DNA of 64,000 nucleotides from SAR324 cluster bacterium (GTDB lineage: Bacteria > SAR324 > XYD2-FULL-50-16): the NCBI GenBank assembly GCA_028282885.1, contig JANQGX010000088.1, forward strand, positions 186,001 through 250,000, in the 5' to 3' direction. The notes beneath the pieces are model-generated. The model was not told the DNA's origin and searched no databases. It saw only the letters and a program-made list of their open reading frames with translations. Numbering within the stretch: position 1 is the stretch's first letter; each line of letters opens with the position of its first letter. A program made the translations under genes and the position numbers. Of this stretch, positions 37,100 to 45,294 are shown piece after piece.

Positions 37100-38477
37100 A
37101 GGGAGTCTGAGGCGGAGGTTTATTACCTATTTTCTTCTCATTGCCCTGCTGGTCGCCGCTATTTTCAGCTCAATAGTGATAGAAACGGAACGTAGGATTG
37201 CTGCTGAATACTTTCATCAAAGGCTCAACTCCGAGTTGAAATACTTTGCCCAACTATATCAGCAAAACCCCACCACCCCACTTCCATCAGGAAGCGATAT
37301 TCGCTCTTTCCTGGGAACCGACAAAATGGCGAGTACCCTGAGAATACTTAGTGAAGGATATTCTGATGGCATTTTCTATCGAGATCTTGATTTTGACGAG
37401 TTTCAGGATGATGAACTGCGTTTCGGCGACAACCCTAGAGATAGGAAAGAAAAAAGGGGGATATTGGGGAGAAACCGGGACAGGCTCGAAGAGAGTGAAG
37501 GAAAGGGAATTGAAGACCTGATTTTCGGGATCAAAACGCTTCATGATGGGAAAAAAATCTACATTTTTATCGACTTCAAATATATGAGCGATCTGGAGCG
37601 CGAGATACAGGTTCACAGATTCTGGGGATCAGTTATCATCAGTTTTATTGCGGTAATCCTGGCACTGTTTACCGCCAACCGTTTCATTAAACCCCTGGAA
37701 CGGTTGATGGAGGTGGTAAACAGTTCGGATCCCAACAATATCCCCTCCGGGTTTTCCCAACTTTTTAAAAAAGATGAATTCGGAGCCCTGGCAAAAGCGT
37801 TGGAAGAGGCCCTGACTCGCGTTAAAAAGTTCATTTTAAGGGAGAAGCAGTTCACACGGGACGCCAGCCATGAACTCAGAACACCGGTAACGGTTGTTAA
37901 AGGAGCCGTGGAATTGCTGAAAATGGCTCCAGCCTGTAAAGAGGAAATGGTTGACAAACTGGTGAAACGTATTGAACGCTCCTCCCTGGATATGGAAACG
38001 ACTATTGAATCCCTGCTTTGGCTGGCAAGGGAACCGGACTCCGGAGGCTCCCATCCATTATGTGACATCATTCCCCTGGCTCGCGAGGCTATCGAACAGA
38101 ACAGGCATCTTATATCAGGAAAACCTGTAGAGATGGAGTTCGAGGAACTAAATCCGGTTCTGGTATCGGCACCGGCCGGTGTTCTTGCCATCGCTATTTC
38201 CAATTTGATACGCAACGCCTGTCAATTTACTTCCAGGGGAAAAATCATCGTCTCAGCAGGTAATAACAGGATAGTGGTAAAAGACACGGGAATCGGCATC
38301 GCCAAAGAAGATCTCGACCGTATCACTGAACCCAGTGTTACCGGAGAACGAAGCCAGGGATTTGGTTTCGGACTTGATATCGTTAAACGGTTGTGCCAGA
38401 GATTCGGATGGGAATTAGTCATTGAGAGTAATCCGGGGCAGGGAACCCAAACCGGCATCATCTTCCCCGTGGAGTGA
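37059..38477 (+). CDS. Membrane sensor histidine kinase
   Basis: 472 aa. TM1 (about 20-42), a periplasmic sensor loop of about 145 residues that is unusually rich in acidic and basic residues (around 108-150), TM2 (about 189-208), HAMP, dimerisation domain with SHELRTP (His271) and a HATPase with NLIRNA, DTGIGI and GFGFGL. The start lies inside the regulator gene, giving a long overlap and tight coupling. Charged sensor loops of this sort often detect metals or cationic compounds, which is inference only. Confidence 0.93.
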   Translation: MASVIGWLKTRKIRGSLRRRFITYFLLIALLVAAIFSSIVIETERRIAAEYFHQRLNSELKYFAQLYQQNPTTPLPSGSDIRSFLGTDKMASTLRILSEGYSDGIFYRDLDFDEFQDDELRFGDNPRDRKEKRGILGRNRDRLEESEGKGIEDLIFGIKTLHDGKKIYIFIDFKYMSDLEREIQVHRFWGSVIISFIAVILALFTANRFIKPLERLMEVVNSSDPNNIPSGFSQLFKKDEFGALAKALEEALTRVKKFILREKQFTRDASHELRTPVTVVKGAVELLKMAPACKEEMVDKLVKRIERSSLDMETTIESLLWLAREPDSGGSHPLCDIIPLAREAIEQNRHLISGKPVEMEFEELNPVLVSAPAGVLAIAISNLIRNACQFTSRGKIIVSAGNNRIVVKDTGIGIAKEDLDRITEPSVTGERSQGFGFGLDIVKRLCQRFGWELVIESNPGQGTQTGIIFPVE

Positions 38478-38682
38478 AAACGCTTCATTGCCGATTCAAA
38501 AAATCTCTCAGCAGCCACCCCCATGAACTTTGCCGTTTCACAGACAGGGAGTTGATGGTACCCGGCACATGTTCATGAAATGATCACCATTAAAAAAAGC
38601 CTTGATATTCCCGGTTCAGGAGAGGAAAATAAACTTATTCTTAATGAAAAACCGCCATAAAACCAATATTATGGAGCCCCCT

Positions 38683-38865
38683 ATGAAAAAGGTTATTGGA
38701 ATACTGTTATTGGTAGGTCTCACGTTTTTGCTTGCAGGTGTACCCCTCGCTATGGCTGAAACGCCGAAAGGGCCATGGTATATATTTACCTACGGTATTA
38801 TTGGCTACGCGGTACTCATGGTTATCATCGGTTTGATTTCAGGGCTGGGTAAAAAATCAAAATAG
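38683..38865 (+). CDS. Small exported membrane protein, 60 aa
   Basis: Start chosen at the ATG at 38683 with GGAG seven bases upstream; an earlier ATG lacks support. A clear signal peptide (1-24, ending AMA) is followed by a short periplasmic piece and one membrane segment (about 33-54) with a basic tail KKSK. It is probably inserted in the inner membrane. It follows the efflux two-component system by 205 bases and may belong to its regulon. No family is recognised. Confidence 0.65.
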   Translation: MKKVIGILLLVGLTFLLAGVPLAMAETPKGPWYIFTYGIIGYAVLMVIIGLISGLGKKSK

Positions 38866-38899
38866 ACTTTTCTCGGACCCGGTCGGTTGTATTTGGCGC

Positions 38900-39433
38900 T
38901 TACTGCCCATAGCGCCAATTCATCACCATTTCTATTTGCACACGCGATTGGGGGCTGTCCCAAAAGTCTTTGTGTTCCTGCTCCTTGCGGATTTTTTCCA
39001 GCATTTTCAAAATTTCCTGCCCCTCTTTTCGGTTGTGACGCGCCAGCCAGCATCCCGACACCACCCCGGTGCGGCCCAATCCCGCATAACAATGATAATA
39101 TACCGCCTTCCCAACCTTGGTATTGTTATCAATCGTATCGAGAATCCCCTCCATAACTGTAATTGAGGGGACATCCATATCCTTGATCGGAATATTGATA
39201 TAGCGGACCTCAACTCCGTACCTGAAAGCTACGTCTTCCAGGTCTTGCTCGTAGCTAAATCCGCTCTCTGCAATCAGATTGATGAACACACGGATTCCCG
39301 CATCCAGTAACGATTCAATCTTGAGAGGGGTATACTGGGGATTTGCAGCCAGAGGCAGCTCTCCGGCGAGGATTTTCCCGGGTGAAAGCCAGTAGGAGTC
39401 GGGAAAAGGTTTTGGAGGCCAGGTTTGGTTCAT
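38900..39433 (-). CDS. Dual-specificity / tyrosine phosphatase-like protein
   Basis: 177 aa. The CX5R signature is YHCYAGLGRTG with Cys115 and Arg121, and a candidate general acid Asp85/Asp87 lies in IPIKDMDVPS. The fold is that of compact cysteine-dependent phosphatases (DSP/PTP). It may dephosphorylate proteins, inositol phosphates or nucleotides. It is monocistronic, divergent from the following noncoding region and convergent with the small membrane protein. Confidence 0.85.
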   Translation of the reverse strand: MNQTWPPKPFPDSYWLSPGKILAGELPLAANPQYTPLKIESLLDAGIRVFINLIAESGFSYEQDLEDVAFRYGVEVRYINIPIKDMDVPSITVMEGILDTIDNNTKVGKAVYYHCYAGLGRTGVVSGCWLARHNRKEGQEILKMLEKIRKEQEHKDFWDSPQSRVQIEMVMNWRYGQ

Positions 39434-39628
39434 CTGTTGTTTATCTTCGTTTTTTTACCCTTAATCACCACGCCAATTCCTGTGAATGGTTTTCGGTATA
39501 TTTTAAGTTAGTTCAGCTGAAGGAATCGGAAGACCACATCCGGCAGTATCTTCAGACTTACTGAGTGAATCGATTATGTCAAAGAAAAGAATCATGATCA
39601 GGAATCATTTGCAGATCACTCAAGCAGG

Positions 39629-39885
39629 ATGAAACTTGCCACATACTGTTGCCCGAACCGGGACCGACAACCGGCGGTTTTTACTGGAGACGTTTCTGGG
39701 GATCCTTTTTTTCTTTCTGATCTGCCACCAGATCATGTTATTCCTGAAAAGGAAGCTATTAAACAATCGAACCGTACTTCGAATCCCCCGTTAAATCCCT
39801 GGAAGCTGCCGAAAAAATGGGAATCACCGACGAACAAGCCTGGATAATGAAGATCGGAGAGACACGTCTTCCGGTACGCAGATAA
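39629..39885 (+). pseudogene. Possible decayed short gene
   Basis: A frame beginning MKLATY at 39629 runs to about 39770, and a different frame from about 39763 to a TAA at 39883-39885 encodes a protein-like helical sequence including SLEAAEKMGITDEQAW. Joining them needs a frameshift. The MKLATY start resembles the first residues of fumarylacetoacetate-hydrolase-type proteins, but the evidence is thin. It may simply be noncoding DNA; 39434-39628 holds nothing else I can support. Confidence 0.25.
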
Positions 39886-39935
39886 GAGTCTTTCAAAAGC
39901 ATCACTAAATCCGATTGCCATATATCAAAGGGGTA

Positions 39936-39951
39936 TTACCATATTTGGTAA
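39936..39951 (+). promoter_or_regulatory. Perfect palindrome, candidate upstream activator site (left)
   Basis: TTACCATATTTGGTAA is a 16-base perfect palindrome. Its right part, ATATTTGGTAAATC (39941-39954), occurs again in inverted orientation at 42339-42352, upstream of the facing promoter. The centre is about 270 bases before the predicted start of the left sigma-54 promoter. It is a plausible binding site of the adjacent sigma-54 activator. Confidence 0.5.
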
Positions 39952-40185
39952 ATCCAATCCAACACCAATCTGATAATACACGAATTCCACACACTATCGA
40001 TGAACTGCAAGCGTTTTCATACCCATGGTTGGTCCGGTTTTGAATAGATTGGGATCCGAAACATCCCGCCAGTGAGGCGAGAAGCGAGGCTCACAAATCT
40101 GGTCGTGAACGCGTAACAGGAATGAGTTCAAAGGCAGAACTATTGCGGGGTCCTGCAAAATTTAGGTGAAGGTGATTCTGTTTTG

Positions 40186-40201
40186 TGGCACGAAACTGGT
40201 A
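40186..40201 (+). promoter_or_regulatory. Sigma-54-type promoter (left)
   Basis: TGGCACG-N4-TGGTA matches the -24 element of the sigma-54 consensus exactly and the -12 element partly (consensus TTGCW), with the required spacing. The surrounding 18 bases TTTGTGGCACGAAACTGG (40182-40199) recur in inverted orientation at 42279-42296. The predicted leader before the 94-aa ORF is about 50 bases. Confidence 0.65.
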
Positions 40202-40263
40202 ATCAAATAAACGTTTGCAGGATAAACCTCCAACGTTACCCTTGATATTGGCAGGAGACAAGA

Positions 40264-40548
40264 ATGGACGCCTTAGAACTGGAAATTATGTGTAAAGATC
40301 GCAGCAGAGATTTACTCATGGAAGTCAATGAGATCGAAACGATCAAAGTCCTGAATCCGCAACCGGGAGTTATCAAAAAACTGATGTTGGGACTTGGTGA
40401 TGTGTTAATTGAAGCTGGTATCCGACTGCATAGCATCTATCAACCACCGATAGAAAAAACCCTGCGTGACCATACCGCAGTAATTGACAGAATGAGAATA
40501 CAAACCGGAACCGTACATTTGGAGTCATGCAGCAGATGTCCTGAATAA
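40264..40548 (+). CDS. Small protein of sigma-54 unit, 94 aa
   Basis: 94 aa with AGGAG seven bases before the ATG. The N-terminus (LELEIMCKDRSRDLLMEVNEI) is helical and aligns by eye with the N-terminus of the 59-aa protein encoded from the facing promoter. A central segment LGDVLIEAGIRLHSIYQPP is amphipathic, and the tail has CSRC. No catalytic motif is visible and I do not recognise a named family. It is the first gene after the left sigma-54 promoter and precedes a membrane-anchored hydrolase. Confidence 0.7.
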   Translation: MDALELEIMCKDRSRDLLMEVNEIETIKVLNPQPGVIKKLMLGLGDVLIEAGIRLHSIYQPPIEKTLRDHTAVIDRMRIQTGTVHLESCSRCPE

Positions 40549-40689
40549 GAAACAGCGTGCGAATATATTCTCATTCCGGCTATGGCAAGTGACAATGTCC
40601 GTTGATTTGGTATGCACGGATACAAGTCCATCGCTTGCAAAAAAACCATCGCCATTTACCTGTCCCTGAACCCACTTAAAAGGAAGTTA

Positions 40690-41610
40690 ATGAAAAAAGC
40701 AGTCAAAAGAACTCTGGCCGTTTTCGTGATTATTATCGTTCTCCTCCTGCTCCCCGCTTTGCTGAAAGAGAAAGGACACCCCCCGCTTGTCGGGCCCGAC
40801 CTGGCTGAACTGAAATATACGGAGATATTTTTTGACAACGAATCAGCCGACCTGAAACTCTCGGGTATGTTATTTCTGCCCGATGGAAAAGGACCGTTTC
40901 CAACCGCTGTCATCATTCATGGTTCCGGAACAAGCCGTAGAAACAGTGTTTGGTATTTAAGTGTGACCAAGTATTTGCAGAATCAAGGTGTTGCCGTTCT
41001 GCTTCCGGACAAGAGAGGAAGCGTGAAATCGGAAGGCAGGTGGCTCGGGGCGAGCTTTGAAGCGTTGGCCACTGACACGGTCAGCGCCATTAACTATCTA
41101 AAACAACAACAGATGTTTACACCTTCATCCATTGGACTCATCGGAATGAGCCAGGGAGGATGGATTGCGCCTATAGCAGCAACTTATTCAAATGAAGTCT
41201 CCTTTGTGGTCAGTTTTTCGGGGGCAATTGTAACTCCGGAAGAGCAATTGGTGCACGAGGAGGTCTATAATATTGCTCCCTACACCTACCACTTTTTAGC
41301 CAGTCTGTTTGCTCCGGTTACAGCAAAAATGTTTATGAAAAAGGAATTTTTCGTTCCATGGGCGGGATTCGATCCTATTCCCTACTGGAAAGAGGTTCAG
41401 AGTCCTGTGTTTGTTGCTCTGGGAGAAAATGATGAAAATGTTCCTGTGGAGGCAAGTGTTAACCGAATCAAGGAGAATGGTCTTTCCGGATTCATGGTTA
41501 AAACCTACCCTGATGGCGGGCATGCTATTCGCGACAGTCAGACCAATGAAGTCAGCAGGGAGTTTCTGTCCGACCTTGTCCGGTTCATAAAAGCGGCTGA
41601 ACAAGGTTAA
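40690..41610 (+). CDS. Membrane-anchored alpha/beta hydrolase
   Basis: 306 aa from the ATG at 40690 (AGGAAG just upstream); an earlier frame start adds 26 residues. An N-terminal membrane segment (about 8-24) precedes an alpha/beta-hydrolase domain: HGSGTSRR oxyanion region, the nucleophile elbow GMSQGG, an acidic residue in LGENDENVP and the His in DGGHAIRD. It resembles dienelactone-hydrolase or acyl-peptide esterase relatives. The active site is probably periplasmic. It is likely transcribed with the 94-aa gene from the left sigma-54 promoter. Confidence 0.85.
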   Translation: MKKAVKRTLAVFVIIIVLLLLPALLKEKGHPPLVGPDLAELKYTEIFFDNESADLKLSGMLFLPDGKGPFPTAVIIHGSGTSRRNSVWYLSVTKYLQNQGVAVLLPDKRGSVKSEGRWLGASFEALATDTVSAINYLKQQQMFTPSSIGLIGMSQGGWIAPIAATYSNEVSFVVSFSGAIVTPEEQLVHEEVYNIAPYTYHFLASLFAPVTAKMFMKKEFFVPWAGFDPIPYWKEVQSPVFVALGENDENVPVEASVNRIKENGLSGFMVKTYPDGGHAIRDSQTNEVSREFLSDLVRFIKAAEQG

Positions 41611-41632
41611 GACGGCTCGGTCTTTCAGCTCA

Positions 41633-41929
41633 TCAATGATTCATTTCAACCCAAACTCGATGGCTGACAAGACCGAGTTCCCTGAAATTTGCAACCAGAT
41701 GCTGCCCCAGGGAACTCCCTTCCGGATAGATTACTTCAGACTTGTGGCACAGGTGAATGGCTATGTCCGTGTCCAATTGCAGTTGGGTATAGATTTTAAT
41801 TTCATGATCTGCCGAACATTCTTGCAGCAGATATCGCAGTTGTGATTCAATCTTTTCCTTGTTACTGTTGACCGATCTCACCTCAATCACCTCTATCCAT
41901 TTCATTTTCATAAATTCTGTCTCCCCCAT
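41633..41929 (-). CDS. Conserved-looking small protein, 98 aa
   Basis: Up to 98 aa; an internal ATG seven codons in (MKMKWIEVIEVRS) is an equally good start, with GGGGGAG upstream. The protein is soluble, mixed alpha/beta in appearance, with no Cys cluster, membrane segment or known motif. It lies downstream of the 59-aa ORF on the minus strand, inside the interval bounded by the two facing sigma-54 promoters, and ends 22 bases from the convergent hydrolase. Function unknown. Confidence 0.65.
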   Translation of the reverse strand: MGETEFMKMKWIEVIEVRSVNSNKEKIESQLRYLLQECSADHEIKIYTQLQLDTDIAIHLCHKSEVIYPEGSSLGQHLVANFRELGLVSHRVWVEMNH

Positions 41930-42038
41930 ACGACTTCTTTATTCCGGTTAAGGTTTTTTCGATTAATATGAGTACAACTAAGCTCGGCATTGATAGGTCT
42001 TATGCCTGTTGTGTCCTCCCAGTTTGATTGATATGGTG

Positions 42039-42218
42039 TTAAAAGGTTTTTCCAGGTCGGGATCTCAACGAATGCTGATGTTTTCTGTTCCTGACCAATC
42101 CTCCGATAGGGGATAAGGTGTTCCTGTCACTCATTCGGCCACGACGAAGTTCCTCGGCCTCATTCAGTAAATGTTGTTTCCGGTTATTGATCAGTAAATC
42201 CAGTTCGTATGAACTCAT
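42039..42218 (-). CDS. Small basic protein of sigma-54 unit, 59 aa
   Basis: A 59-codon ORF with AAGGA before the ATG, located about 48 bases downstream of the predicted start of the right sigma-54 promoter. Its N-terminus YELDLLINNRKQHLLNEAEEL matches the 94-aa protein of the facing unit at many positions (E-L-[DE]-[LI]-[LM], R, L-L, E-[AV]), suggesting paralogy. The rest is very basic (RRGR, RNRKHQH, RSRPGK). No named family. Confidence 0.55.
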   Translation of the reverse strand: MSSYELDLLINNRKQHLLNEAEELRRGRMSDRNTLSPIGGLVRNRKHQHSLRSRPGKTF

Positions 42219-42276
42219 CTTTTCCTTCTTTTACCAAATTGCATTTAAACCAATTGCGCTATTGCCATAGTTATGT

Positions 42277-42292
42277 TTCCAGTTTCGTGCCA
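42277..42292 (-). promoter_or_regulatory. Sigma-54-type promoter (right, facing the first)
   Basis: On the minus strand TGGCACG-N4-TGGAA has a perfect -24 element and a weaker -12 element at the correct spacing. The 18-base core (42279-42296) is identical to that of the left promoter. The predicted transcript starts near 42266 and runs toward the 59-aa and 98-aa ORFs. Confidence 0.6.
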
Positions 42293-42338
42293 CAAATTTT
42301 TATCAATGTTTTCAAGTTATTATATTGGACCCAACTTA

Positions 42339-42357
42339 GATTTACCAAATATCAAAA
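42339..42357 (-). promoter_or_regulatory. Candidate upstream activator site (right)
   Basis: GATTTACCAAATAT (42339-42352) is the exact reverse complement of the left site's ATATTTGGTAAATC. It is centred about 84 bases upstream of the predicted start of the right sigma-54 promoter, a normal enhancer distance. Its second half-site is degenerate compared with the left palindrome. The remainder of 42219-42593 shows only the promoter and leader elements listed. Confidence 0.5.
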
Positions 42358-42593
42358 TCAACTTCGCCAAATCCGGAAATAATCCCGGAAAATCCATCTA
42401 CGGATGATCGAAAGGGGGGCTCTTTCAGTAAAAATCCTTTACCACTTATCTCGGGATAATGAAAACCGGGCTTTGCCGGGCAGGGAGAAAAACGGTTCGT
42501 CATTGAATTGAGCCTTATACTGGTTTATGATACCCAGAGATTGAATAATGAAAAGCGAAAACAGCCAAAGCTGCCAAATGGGGATCCCTTGTA

Positions 42594-44156
42594 ATGGACC
42601 ATAATGAATTTTTCCGAGAAGCAACACTCGGCATTTGCGGGAATCTGGAAATTGAAGAATCACTGCTGATTTTGATTCGGCTTCTGAAAAAGGTGATGCC
42701 CGTGACTGATGTCTTCTTACAGACGTTTGACTCCGACTTTACTGCCATAAGATCCATCGCACACGCTACTTTAGATGAGTGCCGGAAGATGGACCTGTTA
42801 TCTCCGATAGCTAAAAACAGCGGTTCTGTAGCAGGGAGTGACCTACCGGAAGAAGACGCCACTCTGGTAACAAATCCGGCAGAGTTCCCGGTTACCCGGG
42901 ATATAGGAAAACTCTATGGTCATCATGCCACCTCGGTGATCATCATGTTTCTCAGGTCAAGTTCCGAGTTTCTGGGGTTTTTTGTTTTGATCTCGGAGGA
43001 TCAAAATGCATTCACTGAAGATCAACTGGAATGGGTTACCATGCTCAAGGAACCTCTTGTGATAGCCATGTCAAATGCCTTGCAACATCGACAGGTTATG
43101 AAATTAAACGACCTGCTGACCGATGACAACCGCTTCCTTCGTGGTGAACTCCGCCGCATTTTTGGTGATGAAATCATTGGTGCCAATTTTGGCCTCAGAG
43201 ATGTCATGTTCAAAGTCCGCCAGGTAGCGGCTCTGGACAGTCCGGTTTTGCTCCTGGGTGAAACGGGTGTCGGTAAGGACGTCATTGCCAACACCATCCA
43301 CTATTCGTCTTCGAGAAGCAAAGGCCCTTTCATCAGCGTCAATTGCGGTGCCATCCCCGACAACCTGATCGATAGCGAACTCTTTGGCCACGAAAAAGGG
43401 GCTTTTACAGGAGCCCTGGCGCAAAAACGGGGTCGATTTGAACGAGCCAACAAGGGGACCATTTTTCTGGATGAAATAGGAGAGCTCCCCCTTCCGGCCC
43501 AGGTGAGGCTGCTAAGGGTATTACAGAACAGGGAGATCGAAAGAGTCGGAGGAGTCGATACCATTCCCCTGGATATCCGGATTATTGCAGCAACCAATCG
43601 TAACCTGGAAGAGATGATTGAAAGGGGTGAGTTCCGTGAAGATTTATGGTTCCGACTCAATGTGTTTCCCATACTTATCCCTTCCCTGAGAGACCGGGAA
43701 TCGGATATTCCGGCTTTAATCCAACATTTTATCGATCAGAAATCCAGGGAACTGAAACTGCCTTCGATTCCCAAGCTCCGGGGAGACACTATGGATGTAT
43801 TGATGGACTATCACTGGCCGGGGAATGTTCGAGAGCTTCAGAACATTATTGAACGAGCACTGATCCTCAACCCCACAGGGCCCATAGAACCCGATAACCT
43901 GGGAATCAACCGCAAGGAACAGGTATTACAACCCGGTGAAAAAGAGGGGAACAGCTACGACCTGGATGAGATGACAGCCAGGCATATCCGTAAAGTATTG
44001 TCAATCACGGGAGGAAAGATTAATGGGAAGGATGGCGCTGCCGCCCTGCTGGGAATTAATCCCAACACCCTTAGAAACCGTATGATCAAACTGGGAATCG
44101 ATTACGGCAAGCCAAAATTCTCTGTTTCGAACACGGAAGACAAAATCCAGTCATAG
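42594..44156 (+). CDS. Sigma-54-dependent activator with GAF domain
   Basis: 520 aa. N-terminal GAF sensor (about 1-165), AAA+ domain with Walker A GETGVGKD (222-229), the sigma-54 contact motif GAFTGA (269-274), Walker B GTIFLDE, and a C-terminal Fis-type helix-turn-helix (DGAAALLGINPNTLRNRMIKLGI, about 470-500). The layout is that of FhlA/NorR-type activators: signal binding to the GAF domain, not phosphorylation. It has no receiver domain or kinase partner. It lies directly beside two facing sigma-54 promoters that share enhancer-like sites, so these are its most likely targets. Confidence 0.95.
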   Translation: MDHNEFFREATLGICGNLEIEESLLILIRLLKKVMPVTDVFLQTFDSDFTAIRSIAHATLDECRKMDLLSPIAKNSGSVAGSDLPEEDATLVTNPAEFPVTRDIGKLYGHHATSVIIMFLRSSSEFLGFFVLISEDQNAFTEDQLEWVTMLKEPLVIAMSNALQHRQVMKLNDLLTDDNRFLRGELRRIFGDEIIGANFGLRDVMFKVRQVAALDSPVLLLGETGVGKDVIANTIHYSSSRSKGPFISVNCGAIPDNLIDSELFGHEKGAFTGALAQKRGRFERANKGTIFLDEIGELPLPAQVRLLRVLQNREIERVGGVDTIPLDIRIIAATNRNLEEMIERGEFREDLWFRLNVFPILIPSLRDRESDIPALIQHFIDQKSRELKLPSIPKLRGDTMDVLMDYHWPGNVRELQNIIERALILNPTGPIEPDNLGINRKEQVLQPGEKEGNSYDLDEMTARHIRKVLSITGGKINGKDGAAALLGINPNTLRNRMIKLGIDYGKPKFSVSNTEDKIQS

Positions 44157-44269
44157 CCTGCCAAGCCGGCAGATGATTCAACCTATCCCTACGGACCGGG
44201 CCAAATCGATGCTACCCAACACTGACTCCGGGAAATTCTACGAGTTGCTTGCCAAGTCGACATTCCTCG

Positions 44270-45130
44270 CTATATCATTTTTCCGGCAAGTTCTTTGACA
44301 AATTTAGCCGCCACCATAGCGGTCATATCGAAGAGATCCCGTTTTGGATTGTATTCCACAATATCAGCCCCTACTATGGGAACGTCAATTTTTTGAATTA
44401 CGTCTATTACATCCCTGACGCTGAGACCACCCGGTTCGTGATGCGAAATTCCGGGAGCAAAGGCAGGATCAAGAACATCCAGATCCAAAGAGATATACAG
44501 TGGACCGCTTAAGCCAAAATCCACTTCCCTGTTGAACTCCCTGGCTTCAATCATCCTAACGTTAAACCGCTCTGCCTGCTGTTTCTGGTGATCGTTCAGG
44601 GTCCGAATTCCGACCTGGAGCAGATCTGTTGCCAGGTTTTCCTCCATAATCCTGGCAAAGGGGCAGGCGTGGGAGAGACGAGTTCCGTCAAATTCGTCAT
44701 ATAGATCCGCATGGGCGTCGAAATGAAGGACGGAGAGCTTTCCGAACTTCTCGTGAAAACCCTTCAAAACCGGATAGGTAATGGCGTGATCTCCACCAAG
44801 GATCAACAACCGGGTACCGTCTTCCAGCAACTCTACAATCCCATTGGTAATCTGATCGAAGCCCTTTTGACCGGATCTGAAACTCAGGTTACCCAGATCG
44901 GAGAAGAGGTGTTTATCTCCCAGGTCCACTCCCAGTTCCGAACACAGATTGGCAGCACCGCAATGCAGCACCTCACGTATTTTGTCCGGGGCTTTGGCGC
45001 ACCCCTTCAGAAATGTCGAAAATTCATCGGACTCAATGCCGATCATGGCTACTCCAGCCCTGCTTTTGTCGTTACTCATCTCTAAAACCCGATTATAACA
45101 GTTTTGATTATTTGATTTCAGTTCCACCAT
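44270..45130 (-). CDS. Agmatinase/arginase-family ureohydrolase
   Basis: Up to 286 aa; an ATG at 45079 giving 269 aa is an alternative start. The binuclear Mn ligands of ureohydrolases are visible: GGDHAITYP, DAHADLYD and SLDLDVLDPAFAPG. Family size and motifs fit agmatinase (SpeB), which forms putrescine and urea, but arginase, guanidinobutyrase or formimidoylglutamase activity cannot be excluded. No speA is adjacent. The longer start codon sits within a hairpin. Confidence 0.88.
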   Translation of the reverse strand: MVELKSNNQNCYNRVLEMSNDKSRAGVAMIGIESDEFSTFLKGCAKAPDKIREVLHCGAANLCSELGVDLGDKHLFSDLGNLSFRSGQKGFDQITNGIVELLEDGTRLLILGGDHAITYPVLKGFHEKFGKLSVLHFDAHADLYDEFDGTRLSHACPFARIMEENLATDLLQVGIRTLNDHQKQQAERFNVRMIEAREFNREVDFGLSGPLYISLDLDVLDPAFAPGISHHEPGGLSVRDVIDVIQKIDVPIVGADIVEYNPKRDLFDMTAMVAAKFVKELAGKMI

Positions 45131-45149
45131 TCATAACATCATGGTGGAA
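45122..45149 (-). promoter_or_regulatory. Hairpin covering the ureohydrolase start
   Basis: Perfect 9-bp arms 45122-45130 and 45141-45149, loop 10 nt. The left arm contains the upstream start codon of the ureohydrolase, so pairing would hide it; alternatively the palindrome is an operator or the true start is the internal ATG at 45079. Confidence 0.4.
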
Positions 45150-45294
45150 GATGCGCCACTGTTAGTCAAACGGGATTGACTTTGGGTGTGAAAGCATGGA
45201 AAATTTCATTGTCGTGCCCTCTCAATTGGGCTTCAAAGGGAACGCAGGTCAGCATGACAGACATAAGTAAAATCACTTCAACAAGGAAAAACCT

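Noticed and set aside
40182-42296. The mirrored 18-mers as terminal inverted repeats of a transposon
   Set aside because: No transposase or integrase lies between them, no flanking target duplication was seen, the copies contain a sigma-54 -24/-12 arrangement, and a sigma-54 activator gene is adjacent. The promoter reading explains more.
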